From positions 1-5,334 of the forward strand of contig CAZVJA010000286.1 in NCBI GenBank assembly GCA_964626885.1: DNA of 5,334 nucleotides, in the 5' to 3' direction. Position numbers and translations under genes: made by a program. Positions 4,634 through 5,334 of the stretch are shown piece by piece (the first letter of the stretch is position 1; each line of letters begins with the position of its first letter). This stretch comes from CAZVJA01 sp964626885 (GTDB lineage: Bacteria; Planctomycetota; Planctomycetia; Planctomycetales; Planctomycetaceae). The notes beneath the pieces were generated by a model that saw only the letters and a program-made list of their open reading frames with translations, was not told the origin of the DNA and searched no databases.

Positions 4634-4697
4634 ATTTTACTCTCCTGGTGGTCAACAGGGCGTTTCGCGGCGATTTGGCAGACTTTTCCGGGTTGTT

Positions 4698-4726
4698 TTG
4701 CATCCCGGTTTCCGGTCCGCTATGCT
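4698..4726 (+). promoter_or_regulatory. Possible promoter of the oxidoreductase gene
   Basis: TTGCAT (4698-4703), 17 bp, then TATGCT (4721-4726). Both boxes match the consensus only partly. The leader would be about 110 nt. A weak hairpin (CCGGG 4688-4692 with CCCGG 4704-4708, then TTT) overlaps it and might end the deacetylase transcript. Confidence 0.3.
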
Positions 4727-4831
4727 GATTCATCAGTGACCGTTGATGCCGGAATGGGCATTTCCCACATGCTCTTCACTGGCGCGGTCGCGGAACGATT
4801 TCGCACGAACCATTTCTTCGAAGAGATTAAC

Positions 4832-4837
4832 AAGGAG
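4832..4837 (+). promoter_or_regulatory. Ribosome binding site deciding the GTG start of the oxidoreductase
   Basis: AAGGAG is 6 nt before GTG 4844-4846. The GTG places the twin-arginine motif 7 residues from the N-terminus, as expected. Confidence 0.75.
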
Positions 4838-4843
4838 CCAGCG

Positions 4844-5334
4844 GTGAGCGCCAACCACAAGAATCGCCGAGAGTTTCTCAAGACATCCGCCGCCGCCGCG
4901 GCAACGGTTCCATTCTGGTTTTCCACCAATCGAGCCTTGGCGTTCGATTTCAAAGCGCCGAGCGAAAGGCCGGTACTTGGTTGTATCGGCACGGGGGATC
5001 GCTGGAACGGTGTCGGTCCGAATGCGCTCAACTTCGGGGACTGTGTGGCGGTTTGTGATGTCGACTCGGAGCATGCCGAAAAGGGACGGGCCAAGGTCAC
5101 GGAAATTCAGGGAAAGAAGGGATCGAACCGGGAAGTTGCGGTATTCGGCGATTACCACAAGCTGCTTGACCGCAAAGATATTGAAGTCGTGACGATTGTC
5201 ACGCCGGATCACTGGCACACGAAAATCGCCATCGATTCGATGCGGGCCGGCAAGGATGTTTACTGCGAAAAGCCCCTCACGCTGACGATCGAGGAGGGGA
5301 AGCAGATCATCAAGGTAATGGAAGAGACCGGTCG
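4844..5334 (+). CDS. Tat-exported Gfo/Idh/MocA-family oxidoreductase (5' part)
   Basis: 163 codons are in the window and the gene continues to the right. Residues 1-33 are a twin-arginine signal: NRREFLKTS (7-15), then an Ala-rich hydrophobic core. The Rossmann domain begins at about 43 (VLGCIGTGDRWNG, the nucleotide-binding loop), followed by VAVCDVD (68-74) with the acidic end of strand 2. IEVVTIVTPDHWHTKIAIDS (113-132) and GKDVYCEKP (136-144) follow. The EKP motif, with its lysine, is the hallmark of the family. Members oxidise or reduce sugars and related compounds with NAD(P). Tat export fits a protein that carries its cofactor out already folded. Exported forms of this type are very numerous in planctomycetes, usually annotated only to family level. 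The substrate cannot be told here because the C-terminal domain is missing. Confidence 0.93.
   Translation, partial: MSANHKNRREFLKTSAAAAATVPFWFSTNRALAFDFKAPSERPVLGCIGTGDRWNGVGPNALNFGDCVAVCDVDSEHAEKGRAKVTEIQGKKGSNREVAVFGDYHKLLDRKDIEVVTIVTPDHWHTKIAIDSMRAGKDVYCEKPLTLTIEEGKQIIKVMEETG

Noticed and set aside
4720..5218. Minus-strand frames opposite the oxidoreductase
   Set aside because: They are antisense to the Tat signal, Rossmann and EKP motifs of a well-recognised family.

Overview
The window looks like a chromosomal segment of a planctomycete (Planctomycetes/Planctomycetota). The right edge carries a Tat-exported Gfo/Idh/MocA-type oxidoreductase with an NRREFLK signal, a family greatly expanded in that phylum. 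The overall high GC and the many small genes with no recognisable function also fit. No 16S rRNA or other taxonomic marker is present, so the assignment is inference.

Left part (1-2033, minus strand): three tightly packed genes that look like the end of a phage or prophage lysis-type cassette. In transcription order they are a 73-residue membrane protein with one N-terminal transmembrane segment and a predicted coiled coil (holin-like), a permuted NlpC/P60 (YiiX-like) cysteine hydrolase, and a secreted trypsin-like serine protease that runs off the left edge. Each junction is a 4-base start/stop overlap (GTGA, then ATGA) with a good Shine-Dalgarno inside the preceding gene. The protease has no stop codon in the window and is covered by a long antisense open frame, so it is easily missed.

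Leader of that cassette (about 2034-2224, minus strand): this is the most unusual part of the window. A good sigma-70-type promoter (TTGACT, 17 bp, GATACT) is followed by two tandem 29-nt imperfect repeats. Each folds into the same bulged hairpin, and all six differences between the copies are either a compensatory base-pair swap or lie in unpaired positions. The second hairpin shares its 3' arm with the 5' arm of a near-perfect intrinsic terminator (12-bp GC-rich stem plus seven T). The terminator lies only about 40 nt before the first gene. This layout suggests conditional termination or antitermination, as in attenuators, lambda PR'-tR' or HK022 put RNA, or else a short non-coding RNA.

Middle part (2225-3858): a small basic protein gene on the minus strand is divergent from three small plus-strand genes: a CxxC...CxxC zinc-binding-like protein, a protein of unknown function, and a short protein with faint CsrA resemblance. 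They are separated by an AT-rich promoter island (17% GC over 2701-2770 by hand count). An intrinsic terminator at 3836-3858 closes the plus-strand group. These look like accessory or mobile-element cargo.

Right part (3859-5334): ordinary host-type genes on the plus strand, namely a compact NodB-type polysaccharide deacetylase and the 5' part of the Tat-exported oxidoreductase. The mobile/host boundary probably lies near the terminator at 3836-3858, but no attachment site, integrase or tRNA gene was found.
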